Translations under genes and position numbers: made by a program
NCBI GenBank assembly: GCA_965116195.1
Contig: OZ220491.1
Span: 124,001 to 188,000 of the forward strand
Source of the DNA: Aldehydirespirator sp965116195
GTDB lineage: Bacteria; Actinomycetota; Acidimicrobiia; Acidimicrobiales; Aldehydirespiratoraceae
Length of the DNA stretch: 64,000 nt
Reading direction: 5' to 3'
In this document: one piece after another, positions 54,816 to 63,711 of the stretch
Position numbering within the stretch: the first letter of the stretch is position 1
Layout: each line of letters begins with the position of its first letter
Notes under the pieces: generated by a model
What the model was told of the DNA's origin: nothing
Seen by the model: the letters and a program-made list of their open reading frames with translations, nothing else
Database searches by the model: none

Positions 54816-56060
54816 TCAGATCAGCCGTTCGGCGATGTAATCAATGCAGTTGGTCAGGGCTTGGATGTCATCTGGATCGACCGCGGGGAACATGCCTATG
54901 CGGAGTTGGTTGCGGCCCAGCTTGCGGTAGCCGTCGGTGTCAACGATGCCGTTGGCCCTCAGCACGGCACTGATGGCATCCGCGCTGACACGTGAGTCAA
55001 AGTCGATTGTCGCCACCACATGGCTGCGTGCCGCGATGTCAACCACGAACGGTGTGGCGATTTCCGATGCCGTGGCCCATCCGTAGATGATCTCTGCCGA
55101 GCGGTCGCTGCGGCTTGCGGCCCACTCCAGCCCACCGTTGCTGTTGATCCAGTTCACCTGTTGAGCGGTCACAAAGACCGTGGCCAGCGCCGGGGTGTTG
55201 TAGGTCTGGTCCTTGCGAGAGTTGTCAAGAGCCAGTTTCAGATCCAAAAAAGCCGGTGTCCAGCGACCTGAAGCCGAGATGCGTTCGATCCTCTCGATGG
55301 CTGCCGGTGACATCAAGGCCATCCAGATGCCCCCATCGCTGGAGAGAGCCTTCTGGGGAGCGAAGTAGTAGGCATCGGCAGCGGTTGCGTCAAAACGCAG
55401 TCCACCCGCAGCAGAGGTGGCATCCACCAACACCAGCGCCTTGTCGTCACCCTCAGGGCTGTTGGAACCCCCGGAACTCGCAGGACTTGTCACGCCACCA
55501 CTACCCCCGAGACGCTCAGAACTGTTGTCACCCCCGGAACTCGCCGGGCCATCAGGGCCACCACCTCCGGGGCGGCGCACCTCCACCATCACGCCGGTGG
55601 ATGTCTCGTTGTGGGGATAGCAGTAGGTGTCAACATCGGGCACCGACTTCAGCGGCGGGCAGGTGCCGAAATCGCCGACAGTCACCGAGGGCTCAGCCAG
55701 ATGTGGAGCCGAGGAGGTCACAGCGACAAACTTTGAACTGAACTCGCCCAGAGAAAGATGATGGCTGCGTCGCTCAATCAGACAGAAGCTGGCTGCGTCC
55801 CAGAAGGCGGTGGCACCGCCGTTGCCCAGCAGCACCTCGTAGCCGGCAGGTGCATTGAGCAACTGCGCAAGTCCGGCACGGAGTTCGCCCACCACGCTTC
55901 GCACCCCTGACTTGCGGTGGCTGGTACCGAGATAGTCAACGGCTCTGGCAGCAAGGGCTTGAGCGGCCTCGGGCCGGACTTTGGAAGGCCCGCAGCCGAA
56001 GCGTCCATCGGCGGGCAGCATCGAGGCCGGAATGGTGATGGAGTCAAGCGGCGGTGACAT
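54816..56060 (-). CDS. serC: Phosphoserine aminotransferase with Gly/Ser insert
   Basis: 414 residues. Close to the actinobacterial SerC type: DGRFGCGPSKVRPEAAQAL, LGTSHRKSGVRSVVGELR, GNGGATAFWDAASFCLIERRSHHL, HNETSTGV, VDATSAAGGL, PLP lysine in YYFAPQKALSSDGG, SRKDQTYNTPALATVF and the end KLGRNQLRIGMFPAVDP. Makes 3-phosphoserine from 3-phosphohydroxypyruvate. A ~37-residue Gly/Ser/Pro insert (repeats 63 bp apart, 55468 and 55531) sits between EVRRP and ALVLVDATS, where mycobacterial relatives have a few residues; it should extend a surface loop. Confidence 0.93.
   Translation of the reverse strand: MSPPLDSITIPASMLPADGRFGCGPSKVRPEAAQALAARAVDYLGTSHRKSGVRSVVGELRAGLAQLLNAPAGYEVLLGNGGATAFWDAASFCLIERRSHHLSLGEFSSKFVAVTSSAPHLAEPSVTVGDFGTCPPLKSVPDVDTYCYPHNETSTGVMVEVRRPGGGGPDGPASSGGDNSSERLGGSGGVTSPASSGGSNSPEGDDKALVLVDATSAAGGLRFDATAADAYYFAPQKALSSDGGIWMALMSPAAIERIERISASGRWTPAFLDLKLALDNSRKDQTYNTPALATVFVTAQQVNWINSNGGLEWAASRSDRSAEIIYGWATASEIATPFVVDIAARSHVVATIDFDSRVSADAISAVLRANGIVDTDGYRKLGRNQLRIGMFPAVDPDDIQALTNCIDYIAERLI
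55430..55575. repeat. 63-bp repeat coding Gly/Ser insert in serC
   Basis: cccccggaactcgc occurs at 55468 and 55531, 63 bp apart (21 residues), in frame. Confidence 0.85.
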
Positions 56061-56069
56061 CAGCGGTCA

Positions 56070-56135
56070 AGCCTGTCTGATGGCATCGGTGCTGATGAGA
56101 TCGGTGCTGATGAGATCGGTGCTGGCACGGCATTG
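56070..56135. repeat. 15-bp repeats upstream of serC
   Basis: gatgagatcggtgct repeats two to three times around 56093-56125, in the 164-bp gap between divergent aminotransferase genes. Confidence 0.75.
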
Positions 56136-56224
56136 GAGTCGGACATCGTCATGCAGTCTGGCACGACCTCGCCTGTGCTCCACGCTGGTTTGGTCGGCCC
56201 GGCGAGGTCAGTACAGGTAGCCTC

Positions 56225-57427
56225 GTGGTTGTGGGCAGTCAGCAGATCTCACGGCGCGTGGGTGCTATTGCGCCTTCGGCGACGTTGGCGGTCACGGCCA
56301 AAGCCAGAGCGCTGCGGGCTGCTGGTGAGCGGGTGATCAGTTTCGGCGCGGGTGAGCCCGATTTTGCCACACCTGATCACATCGTCGAGGCGGCTGCGGC
56401 TGCCTGTCGTGACATCAAGAACCACAAGTACACGCCGGTGGGCGGCTTGGAGGAACTGCGTGAAGCGGTTGCAGCCAAGACGTTCAGGGACTCGGGCCTG
56501 TCAGTGAACCCAGCCGACGTGTTGATCACCAACGGCGGCAAACACGCTGTCTACAACGCCATAACCACGGTGGTTGACACGGGTGACGAGGTGTTGCTGC
56601 CGACTCCCTACTGGACCACCTACCCCGAGCCGATCACTCTTGCGGGTGGGGTGGTCAAGCCCGTCCTCGCAACCGCCCACAGCGGGTTTCGTGTCAGCGT
56701 TGAGCAACTGGAGGCAGCACGAACGCCCCGAACCAAGGCGCTGATCTTCGTTTCGCCGTCAAACCCGACCGGGGCCGTGTACCCGCGCCACGAGATTGAA
56801 CAGATCGGACGCTGGGCCGACGAACACGACATCTGGGTACTGACCGATGAGATCTATGAACATCTCACCTACGGGACGGTCGAACATCACTCCATGCCGG
56901 TGGTGGTGCCGGAGTTGCGCAGTCGCTGCATCGTGTTGAACGGTGTGGCCAAGACCTATGCCATGACGGGATGGCGTGTCGGCTGGATGATCGGCCCCTC
57001 AGATGTGGTGGCCGCCGCCCGCAACCTGCAGAGTCACAGCACCTCCAACGTCTGCAACGTGGCGCAGGCCGCGGCTCTGGCTGCCGTGTCGGGTCCGCTG
57101 GATGCCGTGGTGGAGATGCGCAGCCATTTTGATCGTCGCCGCCTGACCATGCACCGATTGTTGAGCAGTATTGACGGGTTGGTTTGCCCTGAGCCCGAGG
57201 GTGCCTTCTACGCCTATCCCGATGCCAGCGCCCTGCTGAACCGTGACATCAATGGCGTGAGTCCCGTGACCACCTTGGAGCTTGCAGACCTGCTGTTGGA
57301 TCAGGCCAGGGTTGCAGTCGTGCCCGGTGAGGCGTTCGGAGCCAGTGGCGGGCTGCGATTGTCCTTCGCTTTGGGTGACGACGACCTTGAAGAGGGAGTC
57401 ACTCGCATGGCAGAGTTGCTGGGATGA
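56225..57427 (+). CDS. Aspartate/aromatic-type aminotransferase (class I)
   Basis: 400 residues. ISRRVGAIAPSATLAVTAKARALRAAGERVISFGAGEPDFATPDHIV start is AspC-like (I-gamma). NGGKHAVYNAITTVVDTGDEVLLPTPYW, SPSNPTGAVYP, LTDEIYEHLTYG and the PLP lysine in GVAKTYAMTGWRVGW, ending GEAFGASGGLRLSFALGDDDLEEGV. It transfers amino groups, mostly from glutamate or aspartate. Divergent from serC; the pair could share a promoter region. The last 20-odd bases are copied downstream. Confidence 0.92.
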   Translation: MVVGSQQISRRVGAIAPSATLAVTAKARALRAAGERVISFGAGEPDFATPDHIVEAAAAACRDIKNHKYTPVGGLEELREAVAAKTFRDSGLSVNPADVLITNGGKHAVYNAITTVVDTGDEVLLPTPYWTTYPEPITLAGGVVKPVLATAHSGFRVSVEQLEAARTPRTKALIFVSPSNPTGAVYPRHEIEQIGRWADEHDIWVLTDEIYEHLTYGTVEHHSMPVVVPELRSRCIVLNGVAKTYAMTGWRVGWMIGPSDVVAAARNLQSHSTSNVCNVAQAAALAAVSGPLDAVVEMRSHFDRRRLTMHRLLSSIDGLVCPEPEGAFYAYPDASALLNRDINGVSPVTTLELADLLLDQARVAVVPGEAFGASGGLRLSFALGDDDLEEGVTRMAELLG

Positions 57428-57762
57428 GTGGGCGCGGTTCCTGCACACTGTTGCGGAAGTCACCCGCATGGCAGAGTTGCTGGGCCGGTCTTGACAACCC
57501 CACCTCCGGTCAGCTTGGGGCGGCGGCCTGTGCATTCTCCGATGTCGGCGGGCAGGTTTGCAGGGGTGGGCGGTGATTGCCACCACCGGAATTTGCAGAT
57601 GAGTGACTCCTCCAATGGCAGCGAGCAGGTCCCAGCAGAGGTAAGCGGTGATTGCACCACCGGAATGGGCAGTTGAATGAATTCTACGACGGTAGCCAGC
57701 AGGTTTGCAGGGGGTGGGCGCGTGATTGTTCCCACCAGAATGGCAATTGAGTGAGCCCTCCA
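57398..57762. repeat. Stop-echo plus ~73-bp start-echo array
   Basis: The aminotransferase end (gtcactcgcatggcagagtt) is repeated at 57459, 61 bp after 57398. Then gcaggt blocks recur at 57552, 57625 and 57699 (73 and 74 bp), each near a copy of the start region of the next gene (gagtga..cctccaatg.cagcg). The intergenic region 57428-57762 otherwise holds no gene. Confidence 0.88.
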
Positions 57763-59955
57763 ATGTCAGCGAACGGACCTGCATCGGTGCCCTACGGGTC
57801 GTGGCCGTCGCCGGTTACAGCTCGTATGTTGGTACAGGGCAGCGCCGGGATATCCGAGGTCATCGCCGACCCGATACGTCCCTGGCAGTTGTGGTGGGCT
57901 GAGAGTCGGCCCGACGAGGGTGGGCGCACGGCGGTGATGCGCTGCGACCTCCGCAGCAGCGACAGTCACAAGGACAACGACGGGCGTGCAGCCAACGACT
58001 ATCACGAGATCAACGACGGGCGTGCGGCCAACGACCGTCTTGAGATCTTGGAGATCACGCCGTCAAGTGTCAACGTGCGGACCTGCGTGCATGAGTACGG
58101 CGGTGCTGGCTGGTGGCCTCACGACGGGTCGCTGTTCTACGTCAACTACACCGACCAACGGCTCTGGCGTCTTGATGCTTCAGTTGTTGGTCAGGTTGCG
58201 CTTGATCGTGGAGGCACGGGCGGTGCGCAGGGTCGTCTTGATGCTTCAGCCGTTGACCCGATTGCACTTACCGCAGAGCCACCGGTGCCCAGGGCTTGGC
58301 GCTTTGCGGATGGTCGCAACACCCCTGATGGTCGCTGGTGCGTGTGCGTGCGCGAACGTCACGACACCGGCACGGAACCCGCCAACGAGCTGGTGGCAGT
58401 GGATGCGCACGGCTCGCTACAGCAAAACACGCTCTGGTCGGGAGCCGATTTTGTGATGACCCCGCGGGTGTCACCCGACGGCACACTGTTGGCCTGGATT
58501 TCCTGGGATCACCCCAACATGGGATGGACAGCCACGCGCCTGCATGTTCACCGTCTCGGCGATGGTGAGTTGGGTGCCGAGGTGTTGGTGCTGGGACTTG
58601 ACGGCGATCGCAGTCTGTGCGAACCCGGCTGGCTGGCCGGTTCCGGCGGGGTACCGGATCGTCTGCTGGTTTGCAGCGATCACGACGACTGGTGGGGCCT
58701 GTATGAGGTTGACTTTGCGAGCGGCACCCTGGAGCCCGCTGTTGTGGGTGATTTTGACGTGGCCACCCCACCCTGGGTTTTCGGCATGCAGCGCTGGGCC
58801 GCCACCGACACGGTGGTCGCAGCGGTGGCCGGCATGCCTTCGGGGGATCGCATTCTGTTGAACGGCAGCGACGCAAACGTGCCCGACTCCTCCATCTCGT
58901 CGCTGACAATCGCACGTGACGGGCCTGATGGCTGTGCTGTGTTGGCCTACGCCGGAGCCGGGTTCGGCCACGAGACCGAGGTTGTGACCCTGCCCATCAG
59001 TGGCACCGACCGACCCGGTGGCCGAGCCGTGGTGCGGCCCTCCAGAGAGTTGGGACTTGACCCGCAACTCCTTGCCGCTCCCGAGGCGATCACATTCCCA
59101 ACCGGAACATTGTCCCCCGGCACGCTCTCGACCGGCACGTTCCCCACCGGCGATTACACTCCCGCGTTCGCCCACGCGCTGTACTACCGACCTGCCAATC
59201 CGGATTGTGTGGGCACTCCCTGCGAACGTCCACCGCTGTTGGTGACAGCCCACGGCGGGCCCACTGCGGCAGCTCGCCGTCAACTCCAGTTGGGCATCAC
59301 CTACTGGACGTCACGGGGTATAGCGGTGGTTGATGTGGACTACCGAGGCTCCACCGGCTATGGCCGCAGCTACCGTCGTGCTCTTGACGGGTCCTGGGGA
59401 GTAGCCGATGTCCAGGACTGCGTCGCCGCGGCCCGGTTCCTGGTGGACCGGGGCGATGTGGATGGTGACAGGCTCATGATCCGGGGAGGCAGCGCCGGTG
59501 GCTTCACCGTGCTGGCTGCGCTGGCGTTCCACGACGTGTTCTCGGCAGGAGCGAGCCGGTACGGTATCGCTGATCTGGAGGCGCTGGCAGCCGATACCCA
59601 CAAGTTCGAGTCCCGTTATCTTGACCTGCTCGTGGGGCCCTATCCCGAGGCCAAAGACATCTATGTGGCCCGCTCACCGATACATCACCTGGACGGTTTC
59701 AAGGCTCCGATGATCGTGTTACAGGGTGATGAGGATGCCATCGTTCCCCCCGCCCAGTCCGAGATGATCGTTGAGGCGCTCAGGGCCAGAGGCGTGCCGG
59801 TGTGCTATCTGCTCTTCAAGGGTGAGCAGCACGGCTTCCGCAGTGCCGACAACATCGTCCGGGCCCTGGAGGCTGAACTGGCGTTCTTCGGCAAAATCCT
59901 CGGCTTCAGTCCCGCTGAGGAACTACCTGACGTGGAGATTGACGGCCTCCAGTGA
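57763..59955 (+). CDS. S9 prolyl-oligopeptidase-family serine peptidase with repeats
   Basis: 730 residues from ATG 57763 (GTG 57751 is alternative). N-terminal ~430 residues form a beta-propeller-like domain; the catalytic domain follows: STGYGRSYRRAL, nucleophile GGSAGGF, Asp in GDEDAIVPP and His in GEQHGF. It cleaves short peptides, typically after Pro or acyl groups. In-frame repeats: NDGRAAND (36-bp units at 57976 and 58012), RLDAS...ALD (66-bp units at 58168 and 58234) and a GTLSPGTLSTGT stretch near 59100. They fall in propeller loops. Confidence 0.9.
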   Translation: MSANGPASVPYGSWPSPVTARMLVQGSAGISEVIADPIRPWQLWWAESRPDEGGRTAVMRCDLRSSDSHKDNDGRAANDYHEINDGRAANDRLEILEITPSSVNVRTCVHEYGGAGWWPHDGSLFYVNYTDQRLWRLDASVVGQVALDRGGTGGAQGRLDASAVDPIALTAEPPVPRAWRFADGRNTPDGRWCVCVRERHDTGTEPANELVAVDAHGSLQQNTLWSGADFVMTPRVSPDGTLLAWISWDHPNMGWTATRLHVHRLGDGELGAEVLVLGLDGDRSLCEPGWLAGSGGVPDRLLVCSDHDDWWGLYEVDFASGTLEPAVVGDFDVATPPWVFGMQRWAATDTVVAAVAGMPSGDRILLNGSDANVPDSSISSLTIARDGPDGCAVLAYAGAGFGHETEVVTLPISGTDRPGGRAVVRPSRELGLDPQLLAAPEAITFPTGTLSPGTLSTGTFPTGDYTPAFAHALYYRPANPDCVGTPCERPPLLVTAHGGPTAAARRQLQLGITYWTSRGIAVVDVDYRGSTGYGRSYRRALDGSWGVADVQDCVAAARFLVDRGDVDGDRLMIRGGSAGGFTVLAALAFHDVFSAGASRYGIADLEALAADTHKFESRYLDLLVGPYPEAKDIYVARSPIHHLDGFKAPMIVLQGDEDAIVPPAQSEMIVEALRARGVPVCYLLFKGEQHGFRSADNIVRALEAELAFFGKILGFSPAEELPDVEIDGLQ

Positions 59956-60080
59956 GGAACCACCGGCTGTGAGTATTGACGGACTGCAGTGAGGAACCAC
60001 CGGCTGTGAGTATTGACGGACTGCAGTGAGGAACCACCGGCTGTGAGTATTGACGGACTCCAGTGAGGAACCAAGAACCA
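59940..60080. repeat. 37-bp stop-codon echo array
   Basis: cagtgaggaacc is at 59950, 59987, 60024 and 60061, exactly 37 bp apart. The first is the peptidase stop region (I, D, G, L, Q, TGA); each later copy repeats attgacggactgcagtga. 37 bp is half of 74. Confidence 0.95.
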
Positions 60081-60123
60081 ACTGGGCTGTGAAGACTGAC
60101 GGACTCCAAGCGGATTGGTCGCT

Positions 60124-60486
60124 CTAGGTGGATTTCTCGGCCTCGTCAGCAGCAGCGTCGTTGTCGGTGTCGTCGGCTTCGTCTGCGGCAGCTTTGCTGG
60201 TGCCATCCGCGTCATCGGCTTCGTCCGTAGCGGCTTCGCCTGTGTCGTCAGCTATGTCGGCAGCGCCACCGTCAGCCATCTCGGAGTCAGCGGCTTCACT
60301 GCTGTTGGCAGTACCGCTGGTTGAGTCACCATCTTGAGCTGCGGTTTCGGCGATTGTGGGCCATGACGACTCGCCCGTGCCGGTGTTGCGCCTGCGACGC
60401 AGCACCATACGTCCGACACCTATGGCGACACCAGCCACCGCACCCAGCCTGAGCAGTCGAAGCGTGCGTGTGAACAAGCGTGACAT
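60124..60486 (-). CDS. Membrane protein with long acidic tail, unknown function
   Basis: 120 residues from ATG 60486 (GTG 60492 alternative). Basic N-terminus RLFTRTLRLLRLGAVAGVAIGVGRMVLRRRR is one membrane helix flanked by Arg. From ~40 on it is almost only Ala, Asp, Glu, Ser and Thr (DEADDADGTSKAAADEADDTDN), disordered and acidic, with short repeats. Codon use regular. Function unknown; it lies between the peptidase and the lipoprotein. Confidence 0.6.
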   Translation of the reverse strand: MSRLFTRTLRLLRLGAVAGVAIGVGRMVLRRRRNTGTGESSWPTIAETAAQDGDSTSGTANSSEAADSEMADGGAADIADDTGEAATDEADDADGTSKAAADEADDTDNDAAADEAEKST

Positions 60487-60530
60487 ACGCACAGCCTAGC
60501 GCGCTTGATCGGCAGTGGCACCACGGGTTG

Positions 60531-62894
60531 CTAAAGCTCCAGGGCAGCCAGGCGCTCCAGGGTTGCAAGATCGTTGACATGGAGTCGTGCCGACTCCTCG
60601 TCGGCACCGTTCCAGGTGTTGCCGTCCTTGAGGCTGAGTGTCCACAATTCTTCGCCGATGACGATGCTGCGCACGATCACATCAGGACGGTCAACGTGCC
60701 AGCATGTCCAGAGAGTCTCGTCATCGCTGAGCAGATCAGATTCTCTCACTCCTTCGTCAAAGTGGGTGTCTACATAACACTCGAAACCGGTCATGCCTGC
60801 CTCGCCGCTTTCGCAAGCGATGGCCTCAGCAATTCCATCAGATACGATCCATTCGAGATCATCCAGAGTTGAGTTGGAGGTACCGCTGGACTGCACCGAC
60901 TCCATAGCCGACTCTATATCTGCCTCGGTGATTTTGCGGCAGGGGGTCTGGCCGGGTTCTTTCCCTTCAACCTCATGGTCAACTCGTCCGATTTCGGTGA
61001 TGGTGCCGTCAGCTACCCGCAACACCACCGCACCTGTCCATTCATTCCACACCGTGACGGGAACCACGGCCAGGCTCTCGGGTGCCCACCAGAGGAATGC
61101 CTTGTGTTCCCAGCCGACATCATTCCAGCCGTCAGGTGCAGTCCACACGGCCACCTCACGGGGAGCGGCAAGGTCGCTCACGTCAAACAGCGAGACCTTT
61201 GAGCCGGTGACCCGTCCCTCGGGGTCGGCATCAGAGCCCACGCCGAGTACGAGCGAACTGCTGATCGGGTGCAGGTAACTGGAGAAGCCCGGGATCTTCA
61301 GTTCACCCAAAATCCGCGGGTTCGTCGGGTCGGACAAATCAATGGTGTAAAAGGGGTCTATCTGGCGAAAGGTCACCACGTAGCCGATATCGCCAACAAA
61401 GCGCACGGATTGCACCTGCTCACCCCGTCCGATGTTGCCGACGCTGCCCACCTCGACAAGGGGGTCAGCGGCGATGTTCAAGACACGCACATGGCTCTCG
61501 GATTCGTCACCCGCCGGCCCGCTCACGGTGGTCACCACCCTCAGATGACCCGAGTGTTCAGACAGCGAGAACTGGTTGTGCATCACTCCCAGCACCTCAC
61601 CGGAGGCTTCATATGAGGCGATAGTGCCGGTGATGTCAAAGCGGTGGATGCTGGTGCGGCGCTCTCTCAACGCCTGCTCCCAGTCGTCGTCATCGTCAAA
61701 GTCGCCCGAGAACAGCCAGCGGGTGGTGGTCACGTAAAGCGATTCAGTTGACGCGTAGACCGTGTCACCGGATGCGAGAACACCTGTCGTCAGCGCCGGG
61801 TCAAAGTCATCTCCGATGGGCAAGCTGATCACGGTCGTGATACCGAAACCCGAGAAGGTTGACGGTGCATGCACATTCGGACATGGAGTCAGCAGCGTTC
61901 CGGTGGAACTGTCAGCCGCACCGGTTGTGTAATGGGGCAGCCAGTCGTCCAGGCTGGAGTTGAGCACTGCTTCTCGGTTGACCATCTCGGCTTGGTCGTA
62001 GGCCGCTTCAGTTTGCGGGGACACAAAGGGAAAGTTCCAACTCGGATCATATTGCAGTACCACTCGTGCTGTGCCGTTGACGCTGCGAGCGCTGACATAG
62101 CTGCCCTGCACTCGGATGGTCTGAATGATCTCTGGCGTGTTGTCTTCGGTGGTTAGGCGTTGGATCACGGTTTCGGCACCGTCGCCCCCTTCGCTGCTGT
62201 AGCGGGTGATGAGCAGCAGATCATCACCATGTATGAACATTTCACGTCCCCAGCCCTCGGCGATGGTGACCGCGCCGACCGCGCTGCGATCAGCCACATC
62301 AGTCACCACCAAGCGCCCTGTGGACAAAGTGAAGATACGTCGCCCGTCGGTCTTGATGATGTCGGCCTCGTCAACCCCGGCCTCCTGGATGTTGGTGCCC
62401 GAATAGTCCTCTCCCTCAACGAGTGCAGATTGCGCCTGGGATGAGTCGTCACTCATGGCCCCGACGGTGTCGGACGAAGCAGGTTCCGCTGCTTGCTCAT
62501 CGGCCTCAGCCATGTCATCGTCCATGTCCATGGTGGTTTCAGGCGTTCCTTCCCAGCCTCGTCTGCCGTCGCCGAAGCCAAATGGGCCGACCCGGGCGGA
62601 GTACTCCACACGGAGATAGTCAAGCAGCGTGTCACAGTCGTCAAAGCGGGCCAGGCCGGCGGTCAGCACCACATCATCGGGGTCCAGATCAACCACATCG
62701 TCGGGGTCTTGATTTCCTGAACCATCGGGATCTTGGTCAATCGTCGGTTCGGTGGCTGGTTCATTCGTTGGTTCGGTGTCGCCAACATCGCCCGATCCTG
62801 GCATTCCGGACATGTCCGGACGGCTGTCTGTCTGGCTGCTGCAGGCAACAGCCAGCATCAAGATGGCTAGTGCGACAGTGAGTTTGGTGCGCAT
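60531..62894 (-). CDS. Beta-propeller lipoprotein (secreted)
   Basis: 787 residues from ATG 62894; GAGGAGGGG precedes it. Lipoprotein signal MRTKLTVALAILMLAVACSS (Cys18). A ~130-residue Asp/Glu/Pro-rich region and a Met/Asp-rich stretch (TTMDMDDDMAEADEQ) follow. Then a large beta-propeller (blades such as IIKTDGRRIFTLSTGRLVVTDV, DLLLITRYSSEGGDG, TTRWLFSGDFDDD, GDIGYVVTFRQIDPFYTIDLSDPTNPRI), the secreted C-terminal beta-propeller family. It likely binds or organises surface proteins or polysaccharide; catalytic activity not evident. Confidence 0.87.
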   Translation of the reverse strand: MRTKLTVALAILMLAVACSSQTDSRPDMSGMPGSGDVGDTEPTNEPATEPTIDQDPDGSGNQDPDDVVDLDPDDVVLTAGLARFDDCDTLLDYLRVEYSARVGPFGFGDGRRGWEGTPETTMDMDDDMAEADEQAAEPASSDTVGAMSDDSSQAQSALVEGEDYSGTNIQEAGVDEADIIKTDGRRIFTLSTGRLVVTDVADRSAVGAVTIAEGWGREMFIHGDDLLLITRYSSEGGDGAETVIQRLTTEDNTPEIIQTIRVQGSYVSARSVNGTARVVLQYDPSWNFPFVSPQTEAAYDQAEMVNREAVLNSSLDDWLPHYTTGAADSSTGTLLTPCPNVHAPSTFSGFGITTVISLPIGDDFDPALTTGVLASGDTVYASTESLYVTTTRWLFSGDFDDDDDWEQALRERRTSIHRFDITGTIASYEASGEVLGVMHNQFSLSEHSGHLRVVTTVSGPAGDESESHVRVLNIAADPLVEVGSVGNIGRGEQVQSVRFVGDIGYVVTFRQIDPFYTIDLSDPTNPRILGELKIPGFSSYLHPISSSLVLGVGSDADPEGRVTGSKVSLFDVSDLAAPREVAVWTAPDGWNDVGWEHKAFLWWAPESLAVVPVTVWNEWTGAVVLRVADGTITEIGRVDHEVEGKEPGQTPCRKITEADIESAMESVQSSGTSNSTLDDLEWIVSDGIAEAIACESGEAGMTGFECYVDTHFDEGVRESDLLSDDETLWTCWHVDRPDVIVRSIVIGEELWTLSLKDGNTWNGADEESARLHVNDLATLERLAALEL

Positions 62895-62984
62895 GGTTAC
62901 CCCTCCTCGGTGACCCACCCACCGCTGTGGCGGGTGTGCAGTTGAAGCTAATGCAACCGAGTGGAGGCCGGAGTAAGAAATCGG

Positions 62985-63117
62985 TGAGAAGGTTCTGATC
63001 GGGAGGTTCCAGCCAGAAGGCTCAGCCTGAAGGTTCTCAACAGGAGGCTCAGCCAGAGGGTTTGAACACGGGTCTTGGCCACAAGGTTCCGAACAGAAGG
63101 TGCTGGGTCAGAAGGTT
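62985..63117. repeat. Short ~27-bp repeats between leuD and lipoprotein gene
   Basis: gaaggttctg/gaaggttctc/aaggttccg units recur from about 62990, all resembling the leuD stop region aaggttctagacc at 63112-63123. Likely a decayed stop-codon echo. Confidence 0.65.
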
Positions 63118-63711
63118 CTAGACCGATGACGGCAGCCAGTGGCGACGCTGGTTCTCGTAGCCGTCTATCGCAGCACTGTGGCGCAGTGTTATGGCAATGT
63201 CGTCAAGGCCCGCCAGGAAACGTTGTTGCACCGATGACTCCATCGCAAAACCGGCTTCAAAGTCGATTGCGGGAGCCTCCACCGTGAGCTTCCCCACGTC
63301 AACGGTGATGTCAAGGCTCGGGTCGGCCACAACTGCCTGCATCAACCGTGTCGCCTCGGTGGCGGTGATCTGAGCAGGCACAAGTCCGTTCTTGGTGCAG
63401 TTGTTGCGAAATATGTCGGCGAACTGGCTGCTGATCACTGCGTCAAAGCCGTACTGCTGCAACGCCCAGACAGCATGCTCGCGGGATGAGCCGGTCCCGA
63501 AGTTCGGTCCGGCCACCAGGATGCGGGCACCGGCGTATCGCTCGTCGTTCAACACGAAGTCGCGGCTGTCACGCCATTCCGAGAACAGGCCCTTCTCAAA
63601 GCCGGTGCGTTCCACACGCTTGAGCCAGTCGGACGGGATGATCTGGTCGGTGTCAACATCGCTGCGATCAAGCGGCGCCGCTGTGCCTGTGACCGTCTGT
63701 ATCGCCTTCAA
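63118..63711 (-). CDS. leuD: 3-isopropylmalate dehydratase small subunit
   Basis: 197 residues. Aconitase-swivel family: TGTAAPLDRSDVDTDQIIPSDWLKRVERTGFEKGLFSEWR, LVAGPNFGTGSSREHAVWAL and ISSQFADIFRNNCTKNGLVP. With the large subunit LeuC it isomerises 2- to 3-isopropylmalate in leucine synthesis. leuC should lie just beyond the window end, in the usual order. Complete, unaffected by inserts. Confidence 0.95.
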   Translation of the reverse strand: MKAIQTVTGTAAPLDRSDVDTDQIIPSDWLKRVERTGFEKGLFSEWRDSRDFVLNDERYAGARILVAGPNFGTGSSREHAVWALQQYGFDAVISSQFADIFRNNCTKNGLVPAQITATEATRLMQAVVADPSLDITVDVGKLTVEAPAIDFEAGFAMESSVQQRFLAGLDDIAITLRHSAAIDGYENQRRHWLPSSV

